A DNA stretch of 20,255 bases from positions 1 to 20,255 of the forward strand of contig JANXLW010000191.1 in assembly GCA_025354965.1 (NCBI GenBank), read 5' to 3'. Positions within the stretch are counted from its first letter, which is position 1. Every line of letters starts with the position of its first letter. Shown piece after piece: positions 5,709-13,048 of the stretch. This DNA comes from Betaproteobacteria bacterium (lineage in GTDB: Bacteria; Pseudomonadota; Gammaproteobacteria; Burkholderiales; Burkholderiaceae_C). A program made the position numbers and the translations under genes. Under the pieces are notes generated by a model that was given only the letters and a program-made list of their open reading frames with translations, searched no databases and was not told the origin of the DNA.

Positions 5709-7403
5709 CTACATCCCCGCGTAATTGGGACCGCCACCGCCTTCCGGCGTGACCCAGACGATGTTTTGTGTCGGGTCCTTGATGTCACATGTTTTGCAGT
5801 GCACGCAGTTGGAAGCGTTGATCTGCAAGCGGTCGCTGCCATCATCGTTCTTGACGAACTCGTAAACCCCGGCCGGACAGTAGCGTGCCTCGGGCCCGGC
5901 ATACTCTTTGAGGTTGATCGCCACCGGAACACCGGTGTCCCTCAAAGTCAGATGCGCAGGCTGGTTCTCTTCATGATTGACGTTGCTGATGAAAACGCTG
6001 GAGAGGCGATCAAAGGTGAGTTTGCCGTCCGGCTTCGGATAGTCAATCGGTTTGCATTGGGCCGCCGGCTTTAAATAGGCGTGGTCGGGTTTGTCGCGCC
6101 GGATGGTCCATGGCATGTTGCCTTTCAAGCCAAACTGTTCAAATCCGTTCATCGCGGTGCCCACCATCAAGCCGTATTTGAACCAGGCCTTGAAGTTGCG
6201 TGATTTGTTGAGTTCGGTGTAGAGCCAACTTTTCTCAAGCGCCTGCGGGTAGGCGCTGAGTTCGTCATGTGATCTTCCGCTGGTGACAGCTTCATAGGCG
6301 GCTTCGGCGGCCAGCATGCCGGACTTCATCGCGGTATGGCTGCCCTTGATGCGGCTCACGTTCAAAAAGCCGGCGTCACAACCGATCAGGGCACCACCGG
6401 GAAACACCGTCTTGGGCAGCGACATCAGGCCGCCGGCGGTTATGGCACGGGCACCGTAGGCCAGACGCTTGGCGGGTTTGAGGCCCTTGTCCTCGCCTTC
6501 GAGGTAATAGCGGATGTTGGGGTGGGTTTTCCAGCGCTGGAACTCTTCAAACGGGCTCAGGTACGGGTTGCTGTAATTCAAGCCGGTGATAAAGCCCAAG
6601 GCGATCTTGTTGTCTTCCATGTGGTACAGAAACGAGCCGCCGTAGGTGCTGTCGTTCATCGGCCAGCCGGCGGTATGCACCACCAGTCCCGGCTCGTGGC
6701 GCGCCGGGTCAATCTCCCACAACTCCTTGATACCCAGTCCATAGGCTTGCGGGTCACAGCCGTCGTCAAGCTTGTATTTGGCGATCAACTGGCGACCCAA
6801 GTGACCGCGCGAGCCCTCGGCAAAAATGGTGTACCTGGCCAGCAGCTCCATGCCAATCTGGAAGTTCTCGCCGGGTTCGCCCTCTTTGTTGACGCCGAGG
6901 TTGCCGGTGGCCACGCCTTTGACAGCAACAGTGTCGGTGTACAGCACTTCAGCGGCGGTAAAACCGGGGAATATTTCCACGCCCAGATTCTCGGCCTGGG
7001 TGGCCAGCCAGCGCGTCAGGGCGCCCAGGCTGATGATGTAGTTACCATGGTTCTGACTGCATTTTGGCAGCAGAAAATTCGGCGTGCGGTAACCGGTGGT
7101 TTCGCTCAGAAACATCATGGCTTCATCGGTGACCGGTTGGTTCAAGGGTGCACCCATGGCCTTCCAGTCAGGAAAGAGCTCGTTCAAGGCAATCGGGTCG
7201 AGCACCGCGCCCGACAGAATATGAGCACCCGGTTCGGCACCTTTTTCCAGCACCACCACCGAGACCTCCTTGCCACTTGCAGCGGCAAGTTGCTTCAGAC
7301 GGATGGCGCTGGACAAGCCACCCGGGCCGCCGCCGACCACGACAACGTCGTACTCCATGGCTTCACGGGGACCGAACTGGGTCAGAATTTCCTGGTTTGT
7401 CAT
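5709..7403 (-). CDS. Electron transfer flavoprotein-ubiquinone oxidoreductase
   Basis: Membrane-associated FAD/[4Fe-4S] enzyme, 564 residues. It passes electrons from reduced electron-transfer flavoprotein, generated by acyl-CoA dehydrogenases and similar enzymes, to ubiquinone. The N-terminal FAD fold is seen as VVVVGGGPGGLSSAIRL (about residues 20-36). The C-terminal ferredoxin-like region keeps the four cluster cysteines: Cys509 in CPAGVYEF, and Cys533, Cys536 and Cys539 in NCVHCKTCDIKDP. Length matches the bacterial and mitochondrial family. The start at 7403 (MTNQEILTQFGPREAMEYDV) resembles related proteins; its ribosome-binding site is weak (GATGAG), and an in-frame ATG 45 nt later is an alternative. 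The M16 remnant lies 56 bp downstream. It is divergent from the SDR gene, with 134 bp between them. Confidence 0.97.
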   Translation of the reverse strand: MTNQEILTQFGPREAMEYDVVVVGGGPGGLSSAIRLKQLAAASGKEVSVVVLEKGAEPGAHILSGAVLDPIALNELFPDWKAMGAPLNQPVTDEAMMFLSETTGYRTPNFLLPKCSQNHGNYIISLGALTRWLATQAENLGVEIFPGFTAAEVLYTDTVAVKGVATGNLGVNKEGEPGENFQIGMELLARYTIFAEGSRGHLGRQLIAKYKLDDGCDPQAYGLGIKELWEIDPARHEPGLVVHTAGWPMNDSTYGGSFLYHMEDNKIALGFITGLNYSNPYLSPFEEFQRWKTHPNIRYYLEGEDKGLKPAKRLAYGARAITAGGLMSLPKTVFPGGALIGCDAGFLNVSRIKGSHTAMKSGMLAAEAAYEAVTSGRSHDELSAYPQALEKSWLYTELNKSRNFKAWFKYGLMVGTAMNGFEQFGLKGNMPWTIRRDKPDHAYLKPAAQCKPIDYPKPDGKLTFDRLSSVFISNVNHEENQPAHLTLRDTGVPVAINLKEYAGPEARYCPAGVYEFVKNDDGSDRLQINASNCVHCKTCDIKDPTQNIVWVTPEGGGGPNYAGM

Positions 7404-7491
7404 GGCTTAACTCATCTGATAATGGGGGCGTGGTTTCGATTCGGACCGCGACCGGGGATTGTCGAACTCGAAACTGATTTTATGCGTTGAA

Positions 7492-7520
7492 TTGACACAT
7501 CGAATGATCGTATTTTTTAT
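7492..7520 (+). promoter_or_regulatory. Candidate promoter of the SDR gene
   Basis: A perfect -35 box TTGACA lies at 7492-7497. Seventeen bases on is an AT-rich stretch with only a weak -10 (TTTTAT, 7515-7520). The SDR start at 7538 has GGAGA about 9 nt upstream. The -35 is convincing and the -10 is not. Confidence 0.4.
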
Positions 7521-7537
7521 TCTTGGAGACTCTCTAA

Positions 7538-8320
7538 ATGGCTTACAGCATTGATCTTTCCGGCCGCGTGGCATTTGTTACCGGCGCATCCAGTGGCCTG
7601 GGTGCCCAATTTGCCAGAACACTGGCCGCTGCCGGAGCTGCCGTGGTGTTGGCCAGCCGCCGACTCGACAGGCTGAAGGAATTGCGTGCCCAGATTGAAG
7701 GCGATGGTGGCAACGCGCACGTGACTGAGCTGGATGTGAACGATCACGATTCCATCAAATCGGCGGTAGCGCATGCCGAAACCGAAGTCGGCTCGATTGA
7801 TATTCTGGTTAACAACTCCGGGGTGAGCACCACGCAGCGCATCCAGGATGTGTCGGAAAGCGATTTTGATTTCATGTTCAACACCAACGTCAAAGGCGCT
7901 TTTTTCGTCGCGCAAGAGGTTGGCAAGCGCATGCTGGCACGTGCCAAAGGCTCGGCACCGGGTACTTACACCGGTGGGCGCATTGTGAATATTGCCTCGA
8001 TGGCAGGCCTGCGGGTGTTGCCGCAGATCGGGGTTTACTGCATGAGCAAGGCAGCGGTGGTGCAAATGACCAAGGCGATGGCGCTGGAATGGGGTAAGTT
8101 TGGCATTAACGTCAATGCCATTTGCCCAGGATATATCGATACTGAAATCAATCACCAGCACTGGCAAACCGAGCAGGGCAAAAAGCTGGTGCAGATGCTG
8201 CCGCGCAAACGGGTCGGACAAGCCAAAGATCTGGATGCCTTGTTGGTCATGCTGTGCGCCGACGAGAGCAACTTCATCAATGGCGCGGTCATTTCGGCGG
8301 ACGATGGTTTTGGTGTCTGA
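7538..8320 (+). CDS. SDR family NAD(P)-dependent oxidoreductase
   Basis: Classical short-chain dehydrogenase/reductase, 260 residues, single Rossmann domain. The cofactor motif TGASSGLG is at residues 15-22 and NNSG (usually NNAG) at 92-95. The catalytic set is complete: Asn117, Ser154 and YCMSK with Tyr167 and Lys171. The PGYIDTEI segment after the active site is typical of the FabG/3-hydroxyacyl-CoA dehydrogenase-like branch. The substrate cannot be read from sequence. A thioesterase gene lies 47 bp downstream in the same direction and an ETF-QO is divergent upstream, so a role in acyl-CoA or fatty-acid metabolism is the best inference. The ATG at 7538 has a GGAGA Shine-Dalgarno. Confidence 0.93.
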   Translation: MAYSIDLSGRVAFVTGASSGLGAQFARTLAAAGAAVVLASRRLDRLKELRAQIEGDGGNAHVTELDVNDHDSIKSAVAHAETEVGSIDILVNNSGVSTTQRIQDVSESDFDFMFNTNVKGAFFVAQEVGKRMLARAKGSAPGTYTGGRIVNIASMAGLRVLPQIGVYCMSKAAVVQMTKAMALEWGKFGINVNAICPGYIDTEINHQHWQTEQGKKLVQMLPRKRVGQAKDLDALLVMLCADESNFINGAVISADDGFGV

Positions 8321-8367
8321 ATGCGCAAGGGTATTGCGCGTGGCCTCGCCAGCGGGGGAACGAGAAC

Positions 8368-8787
8368 ATGAAAATAGAGATTCCGGAACATAAAAAGCTC
8401 GTGCATCAGATGCTCATCCCGATTCGCTGGGGCGACATGGACGCCATGAGTCACGTCAACAACACTATTTATTTCCGGTATCTGGAGACTTGCCGCATAG
8501 ACTGGATGCATTCGATTGGATGCACGCCAGACCCGCAGGGCGAGGGCCCGGTGATCGTCAATGCGTTTTGCAATTTTTACAAGCAGCTTGAATATCCAGG
8601 TGAGGTGATTGTAAAAATGTATGTCAGTGACCCCGGACGCACCACCTTTGAAACTTGGGGCACGATGGAACTCAATAACCAGCCAGGCGTGATCTATGCA
8701 GCGGGTGGCGCAACTACGATCTGGGTCGATTTTCCGAATCAAAAAGCCAAACCGTTACCAGATTGGATGCGGCAACTTGTGTCCTGA
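8368..8787 (+). CDS. Acyl-CoA thioesterase, 4HBT/YbgC-like hotdog fold
   Basis: Single hotdog-fold protein of 139 residues, resembling 4-hydroxybenzoyl-CoA/YbgC-type thioesterases that hydrolyse acyl-CoA esters. The signature RWGDMDAMSHVNNTIYFRYL is near residues 19-38 and includes the Asp that serves as catalytic carboxylate in the family. The FYKQLEYPGEV strand and RTTFETWGTM follow as in hotdog enzymes. The ATG at 8368 is chosen because a GGGGGAA lies about 8 nt upstream; the frame is open further upstream to 8254 but that part overlaps the SDR gene. It probably forms a transcription unit with the SDR. The acyl substrate is unknown. Confidence 0.9.
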   Translation: MKIEIPEHKKLVHQMLIPIRWGDMDAMSHVNNTIYFRYLETCRIDWMHSIGCTPDPQGEGPVIVNAFCNFYKQLEYPGEVIVKMYVSDPGRTTFETWGTMELNNQPGVIYAAGGATTIWVDFPNQKAKPLPDWMRQLVS

Positions 8788-8853
8788 CAGGAAAGACCCG
8801 TTTCACTGTGGCGGGCTCCCGGCACGCACCAGTCGCCCTTGTGCAGGGCGCAA

Positions 8854-9423
8854 TCACTTTGATTTTGGCGTTCGACCCATCAAGTAGAACTCGGGGTTGG
8901 GCAGCATATTGCTGAACGAGGCCATCCGGTTCGACAGGCCAAAGAATGCGGTGATGGCGGCGATGTCCCAGGCGTCTTCGTCGCTGAATCCGTGAGCTTG
9001 CAAGGCATCGATATCGGCATCGCCAATCTGGTCGGATTGCAGGCAAACCTTCATCGCAAAGTCCAGCATGGCCCGCTGGCGTGGCGTGATGACGGCCTTG
9101 CGGTAGTTCACCGCGACCTGATCGGCCACCAATGGCTTTTTCTCATAGATGCGCAAAATCGCACCATGCGCCACGACGCAATACAAGCATTTGTTGGCTG
9201 CGCTGGTGGCGGTGACTATCATCTCGCGGTCGCCCTTGGTCAGGCCCGATTCCTTCAACATCAGAGCGTCGTGGTAGGCAAAGAAGGCACGCCATTCGGC
9301 CGGGCGGCGCGCCAGAGACAAGAACACGTTGGGAATAAAGCCAGCTTTTTCCTGTACCTCCAGCACGCGCAAACGGATGTCGTCGGGCAGATCCTTGATT
9401 TCGGGAGCGGGGTAGCGGGTCAT
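8854..9423 (-). CDS. Peroxidase-related enzyme, AhpD/carboxymuconolactone decarboxylase family
   Basis: Helical protein of 189 residues in the AhpD/CMD superfamily, of the 'uncharacterised peroxidase-related' type. The redox motif CLYCVVAHG (Cys79-x-x-Cys82, with His86) is intact, with a preceding acidic residue in GDREMIV (Glu68) that could join the proton relay known from AhpD. Members typically act in disulfide-dependent peroxide reduction; activity here is inferred. The family-like N-terminus (DLPDDIRLRVLEVQEKAGFIPNVF) and C-terminus (LPNPEFYLMGR) are both present. It is convergent with the thioesterase gene (66 bp) and divergent from a PcaC-like gene (74 bp), itself a member of the CMD superfamily. 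Confidence 0.9.
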   Translation of the reverse strand: MTRYPAPEIKDLPDDIRLRVLEVQEKAGFIPNVFLSLARRPAEWRAFFAYHDALMLKESGLTKGDREMIVTATSAANKCLYCVVAHGAILRIYEKKPLVADQVAVNYRKAVITPRQRAMLDFAMKVCLQSDQIGDADIDALQAHGFSDEDAWDIAAITAFFGLSNRMASFSNMLPNPEFYLMGRTPKSK

Positions 9424-9497
9424 GACATTTCCTCATGTTTTAAGCGTGGCATCATTCTGTGCCATTTTGGCACTTCAACTTTCAGGATACGCAACCT

Positions 9498-9875
9498 ATG
9501 GATTCTCAGTTCAATCGGGGCTTGGAAAAGCGCAGGCAGGTCATGGGTGAAGATTTTGTGACCAAGGCGTTCGACAAGGCCACCGACTTCACCCTGCCAA
9601 TGCAGCATTACATCACCCGCAACGCTTGGGGCGACGTCTGGCAGCGCGACGGGCTGGATTTGAAAACACGCAGCCTGATAACGCTTGCCATGCTGACAGC
9701 CCTTGGCAAACAACACGAACTCAAAGGCCATGTGCGCGGCGCCCTGAACAACGGAGCCAGCGTGCTGGAAATTCAGGAAGTGCTGCTGCATGCCAGTGTC
9801 TACTGTGGTGTACCGTCGGCGGTAGAGGCGTTTCGCTCGGCCGCCGAGGTGGTGGACGGTACTGGTCAATCCTGA
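9498..9875 (+). CDS. pcaC: 4-carboxymuconolactone decarboxylase-like protein (PcaC family)
   Basis: All-helical protein of 125 residues. PcaC decarboxylates 4-carboxymuconolactone to 3-oxoadipate enol-lactone in the protocatechuate branch of the beta-ketoadipate pathway. Family sequence is seen in GDVWQRDGLDLKTRSLITLA (about 45-64), KQHELKGHVRGALNNG (71-86) and EVLLHASVYCGVPSA (94-108). The ATG at 9498 is preferred over an upstream GTG because AGGA lies about 10 nt upstream and the protein then has the usual PcaC length. No other pca genes are in the window, so a generic CMD-family role is possible. It is divergent from another CMD-superfamily gene, with 74 bp between starts. Confidence 0.85.
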   Translation: MDSQFNRGLEKRRQVMGEDFVTKAFDKATDFTLPMQHYITRNAWGDVWQRDGLDLKTRSLITLAMLTALGKQHELKGHVRGALNNGASVLEIQEVLLHASVYCGVPSAVEAFRSAAEVVDGTGQS

Positions 9876-9900
9876 TCTTCACGCTTGCGGCAATCAATTC

Positions 9901-10476
9901 GTGGAAGCTCTTTTCATTTCGACGGGCGTTGTCGCTCTGGCAGAAATCGGCGACAAAACCCAGTTGCTCGCCTTCATCCTGGCCGCACGTTTCAAGAAGC
10001 CGGTCCCCATCATTGCTGGCATCCTGTGTGCCACACTGGTCAATCACGGCCTGGCCGGCGCGCTGGGCGCCTGGATCACCTCGGTAGTGAGTCCCGAAGT
10101 CATGCGCTGGGCCCTTGGGCTGTCATTTATTGGCATGGCGCTCTGGACGCTGATTCCCGACAAGATCGAGGATGAAGAAACCCAGGTTGCCAAACATCTG
10201 GGCGTATTCGGTGCAACGCTCATTACTTTCTTTCTCGCTGAAATGGGCGACAAGACCCAGCTTGCCACCATAGCTTTGGCGGCCCACTACGGTGCCCCTT
10301 TGCTGGTCGTTGCCGGTACCACGCTAGGCATGTTGCTGGCGGATGTGCCGGCAGTTTTTATCGGCAACCAATTCGCCGCCAAAATTCCGATGAGGTTGGT
10401 GCACTCCATCGCCGCAGGCATTTTTGCCCTGATGGGCCTGCTGACGCTACTTAAAATTGAAAAGCTGTTTCAGTGA
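9901..10476 (+). CDS. TMEM165/GDT1 (UPF0016) family transporter, probable Mn2+ exporter
   Basis: Integral membrane protein of 191 residues with about six hydrophobic segments. Two copies of the family signature E-x-G-D-K-T are present: EIGDKTQ (residues 15-21) and EMGDKTQ (114-120), each in a predicted transmembrane helix. These duplicated motifs bind the cation in GDT1-type Ca2+/Mn2+ transporters, and several bacterial members export manganese. The GTG at 9901 is chosen because MEALFISTGVVALAEIGDKTQ fits the family start; the ribosome-binding site is poor. It lies only 25 bp after pcaC, so it may be cotranscribed. I see no yybP-ykoY manganese riboswitch, which precedes many such genes. Confidence 0.9.
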   Translation: MEALFISTGVVALAEIGDKTQLLAFILAARFKKPVPIIAGILCATLVNHGLAGALGAWITSVVSPEVMRWALGLSFIGMALWTLIPDKIEDEETQVAKHLGVFGATLITFFLAEMGDKTQLATIALAAHYGAPLLVVAGTTLGMLLADVPAVFIGNQFAAKIPMRLVHSIAAGIFALMGLLTLLKIEKLFQ

Positions 10477-10533
10477 ACTTCAATCGTCGGCGCCCTGGAC
10501 CGGTATACGTTTGGCGCATTCAGCAACGCCCGG

Positions 10534-10935
10534 TCAGCTTCCCAATCGAGCGGACTCCTGTAGCAAACGGGCCATCAACTCATGCAGTTTGTTCACCGCC
10601 TTCAAGGGTCGCACCATAACCTTGAAGTGTGTAATCTGCTGCTCGGTGTTCCAGGTAATCACGTCCACTCCGTTGATCAAAATGCCTTCGCAAATGGTCT
10701 CAAATTCAAGCACTGCAGAGTTTAAACCGTGCCATTCACGAAGGTAGCGAAAACTATCGTTGACCAATATATGCAGCGCCGCCCGCAGGTATTGGGTAGT
10801 GATAGGCTTGCCAGCCTGAGGCGTGTGAACCACCGGAGATTCAAACACCACGTTGTCTGCCAGCAGGCGCTCCAGACCCGGCAGATCACGGGTCTGGACG
10901 ATCTGGTGCCAGCGTTCAATGGGAGTCGTATTCAT
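10534..10935 (-). CDS. NTF2-like/SnoaL-type small protein
   Basis: Protein of 133 residues with the look of an NTF2-like alpha/beta cone fold. The N-terminal helix pattern ERWHQIVQTRDLPGLERLLADNVVFESPVV is typical of the SnoaL-like group, where the fold forms a ligand pocket or enzyme active site. No specific catalytic residues can be assigned. AGGAAG lies about 7 nt before the ATG at 10935. The gene follows the PAS-LuxR regulator by 54 bp on the same strand and is convergent with the GDT1-type gene. Its function is unknown; association with the CoA-transferase and regulator cluster is by position only. Confidence 0.8.
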   Translation of the reverse strand: MNTTPIERWHQIVQTRDLPGLERLLADNVVFESPVVHTPQAGKPITTQYLRAALHILVNDSFRYLREWHGLNSAVLEFETICEGILINGVDVITWNTEQQITHFKVMVRPLKAVNKLHELMARLLQESARLGS

Positions 10936-10989
10936 GGCGCATCTTCCTGTTAATTGTTTGAGTAATAGTGAACAAGTGTCTCACTGGTC

Positions 10990-11550
10990 TCAACCCGCCA
11001 TCAATTTGTGCACCAGATCACCTGTGTTGGATGCCTTGTATTTGCGCATCAAACGGGCGCGGTAAATTTCAACGGTGCGATGGCTGATGGCAAGGGTTTT
11101 ACCAATTTCCTTGGAGGTAAGACCATCCATCAGATAGGCCGCCACCTCTCGTTCACGCGCCGTAAGCTCGGCCTTGACGGGGCGGCGTGAGCTGAGGTCT
11201 TCGAAAGTCCAGATACCGGCTTCATGCGGTGCGCTCTGGTTGAAGGCGCGTCCGGTCACGTGGCACCAGAAGGTTTCACCGCTGGATCGTTTCATGATGC
11301 GGTCATCGGCATAGGTGCCCCGGCGATTTAAAATCGGCGCAATCCGCGAGCCGGTTCGCTCGAACTCAATGGCACTGGGGTATAACACCTGAAATGACTG
11401 ACCCACCAGTAGTTCACGTGAGCTGCCAAACATCTCGCATAAGTGACGATTGCAGTCCACCATGACACGGTTGCTCGAAAGGGCCAATCCGATGGGAGCC
11501 AGGTCGAAGGCAAGACGGTAGTCGATATCCATATGGCTGGGGTCGCCCAT
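10990..11550 (-). CDS. PAS domain-containing LuxR/GerE-type transcriptional regulator
   Basis: DNA-binding regulator of 186 residues. Residues about 10-120 form a PAS-like sensor domain (AFDLAPIGLALSSNRVMVDCN, then GETFWCHVTGRAF and IWTFEDLS). Residues about 128-183 form a LuxR/GerE helix-turn-helix (LTAREREVAAYLMDGLTSKEIGKTLAIS, then HRTVEIYRARLMRKY). There is no response-regulator receiver domain, so sensing is probably through the PAS domain, ligand unknown. The ATG at 11550 lacks a clear ribosome-binding site, and an in-frame ATG at 11532 is an alternative. It is divergent from scoAB across a 141-bp region with palindromes and is the likely regulator of that operon. Confidence 0.9.
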   Translation of the reverse strand: MGDPSHMDIDYRLAFDLAPIGLALSSNRVMVDCNRHLCEMFGSSRELLVGQSFQVLYPSAIEFERTGSRIAPILNRRGTYADDRIMKRSSGETFWCHVTGRAFNQSAPHEAGIWTFEDLSSRRPVKAELTAREREVAAYLMDGLTSKEIGKTLAISHRTVEIYRARLMRKYKASNTGDLVHKLMAG

Positions 11551-11573
11551 GTTAGGGTTGTACTTTACGAAAA

Positions 11574-11608
11574 ACTACGTATGCACTTAAGTAGTATCGT
11601 ACTGTAAT
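11574..11608. promoter_or_regulatory. Palindrome-rich control region between the PAS-LuxR gene and scoAB
   Basis: ACTAC (11574-11578) is inverted as GTAGT (11591-11595) around a 12-bp spacer. Inside are the perfect palindromes TACGTA (11576-11581) and ACTTAAGT (11585-11592). A candidate -10, TGTAAT (11603-11608, + strand), lies just downstream, with a poor -35 (TATGCA) 17 bp upstream inside the dyad. This fits an activator-dependent promoter of scoAB bound by a LuxR-type dimer. The binding protein is inferred. Confidence 0.45.
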
Positions 11609-11691
11609 TGCTGGGTAAATTGCAGGACAGAGCCGATTCTCAGCAGCTGGCTGCGGTCTGTCTCAAAATGTTTTTTTAAGGAGAAAGTCAA

Positions 11692-12399
11692 GTGAACAAA
11701 ATTTACCCAAGCGCAGCCAAGGCGCTCGACGGTATTGTCAGCGACGGACTGCTGATGGCGGTGGGCGGCTTCGGCCTGTGCGGCATCCCGGAGGCTTTGA
11801 TTGATGCCCTGTGCGCAAGCGGCGTGAAAGACCTGACTGTCATCTCCAACAATGCCGGTGTCGATGGTTTTGGCTTGGGCAAGTTGCTGGAGACGCGTCA
11901 GATCAAGAAAATGATCTCAAGCTACGTCGGAGAAAACAAGGAGTTTGAACGTCAATACCTGGCCGGTGAGTTGCAGCTGGAATTCACGCCGCAGGGTACG
12001 CTGGCTGAAAAGCTTCGTGCGGGTGGCGCTGGTATTCCCGCTTTTTATACACGCACTGGCGTTGGCACACTGGTGGCCGAAGGCAAGGAAACGCGAGAGT
12101 TTGACGGTCACATGTATGTTATGGAGCACGCTCTCCTGCCGGCGGTCTCGTTGGTCAAGGCCTGGAAGGCTGACAAGAGTGGAAATTTGATTTTCAGACG
12201 CACAGCGCGCAATTTCAACCCGGCCGTGGCGATGGCTGGCAAGATCACGGTGGTCGAGGTGGAAGAACTGGTTGAGGTCGGTACATTCGATCCTGACGCA
12301 GTGCATTTGCCGGGCATTTACGTGCACCGAATTGTGCTCAATGCGACGCCCGAGAAGCGAATCGAGAAAAGAACCATCACCGAGAAAGCAGGAGTCTGA
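11692..12399 (+). CDS. scoA: 3-oxoacid CoA-transferase, subunit A
   Basis: Alpha subunit (235 residues) of a family I CoA-transferase. It moves CoA from succinyl-CoA to acetoacetate or a related 3-oxo acid, linking ketone-body or PHB breakdown to central metabolism. The family signature GGFGLCGIPE is at residues 25-34, matching the SCOT branch rather than the 3-oxoadipate (PcaI) branch. Other family blocks are VISNNAGVDGFGLG, GTLAEKLRAGGAGIPAFYT and FDPDAVHLPGIYV. The start is GTG at 11692 with a strong AAGGAG 8 nt upstream. Subunit B follows after 2 bp. The exact substrate is not proven by sequence. Confidence 0.95.
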   Translation: MNKIYPSAAKALDGIVSDGLLMAVGGFGLCGIPEALIDALCASGVKDLTVISNNAGVDGFGLGKLLETRQIKKMISSYVGENKEFERQYLAGELQLEFTPQGTLAEKLRAGGAGIPAFYTRTGVGTLVAEGKETREFDGHMYVMEHALLPAVSLVKAWKADKSGNLIFRRTARNFNPAVAMAGKITVVEVEELVEVGTFDPDAVHLPGIYVHRIVLNATPEKRIEKRTITEKAGV

Positions 12400-12401
12400 T
12401 C

Positions 12402-13040
12402 ATGGCCTGGACACACGACCAAATGGCGGCCAAGGCCGCTGAAGAATTACAAGACGGGTTTTACGTCAATTTGGGGATTGGCTTGCCGACCCTGGTGGCG
12501 AACTTCGTCAGCCCGGACATCGAAGTCTGGTTGCAAAGTGAAAACGGGATGTTGGGTATCGGGCCATTCCCGACCGACGACGAGGTCGATGCCGACCTGA
12601 TCAATGCGGGCAAGCAAACGGTGACGACCATCCCCGGTTCGTCCATTTTTGGCAGTCATGACAGTTTTGCCATGATTCGTGGCGGCAAAATAAATTTGAG
12701 CATCCTGGGTGCCATGCAGGTCAGCGAAAAAGGCGACCTTGCCAACTGGATGATCCCTGGCAAGATGGTCAAGGGCATGGGTGGCGCGATGGATTTGGTA
12801 GGTGGCGTCAAGAGTGTGGTGGTGTTGATGGAACACGTGGCGAAGAAAAAAGATGGCACTGTTGATTTAAAGATACTGGCAAATTGCACGCTACCGCTGA
12901 CCGGTGTCGGTGTGGTGAATCGCATCATTACGGATTTGGCCGTGCTGGATGTAACCCCCGATGGCTTGAAAGTAATGCAAATGGCGCCAGGCGTGACACG
13001 CGACGAGTTACAAGCCAAGACCGGCGTGCCACTGCACTGA
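12402..13040 (+). CDS. scoB: 3-oxoacid CoA-transferase, subunit B
   Basis: Beta subunit (212 residues), which carries the catalytic glutamate. It is seen as Glu47 in SENGMLGIGP, the residue that forms the covalent glutamyl-CoA intermediate in the family. The segment VNLGIGLPTLVANF (about 22-35) and the block GGVKSVVVLMEH are typical SCOT-B sequence. The ATG is at 12402, 2 bp after scoA, so the subunits are tightly coupled. It is convergent with the HD-GYP-like gene, with only 8 bp between stop codons and no visible terminator in the gap. Confidence 0.95.
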   Translation: MAWTHDQMAAKAAEELQDGFYVNLGIGLPTLVANFVSPDIEVWLQSENGMLGIGPFPTDDEVDADLINAGKQTVTTIPGSSIFGSHDSFAMIRGGKINLSILGAMQVSEKGDLANWMIPGKMVKGMGGAMDLVGGVKSVVVLMEHVAKKKDGTVDLKILANCTLPLTGVGVVNRIITDLAVLDVTPDGLKVMQMAPGVTRDELQAKTGVPLH

Positions 13041-13048
13041 GGGCGATC

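Noticed and set aside
6336..7490. Long open frame (384 codons) on the + strand
   Set aside because: It lies antisense to the well-supported ETF-QO gene, shows no recognisable family sequence, and is the kind of open shadow frame common in GC-rich genes.
8834..8850. CGCCCT-TGTGC-AGGGCG hairpin between convergent genes
   Set aside because: The stem is only 6 bp with no T-run on either strand, so it is too weak to call a terminator.
9876..9900. Possible manganese (yybP-ykoY) riboswitch ahead of the GDT1-type gene
   Set aside because: Only 25 bp separate it from pcaC, too short for the element, and no conserved core sequence is seen.
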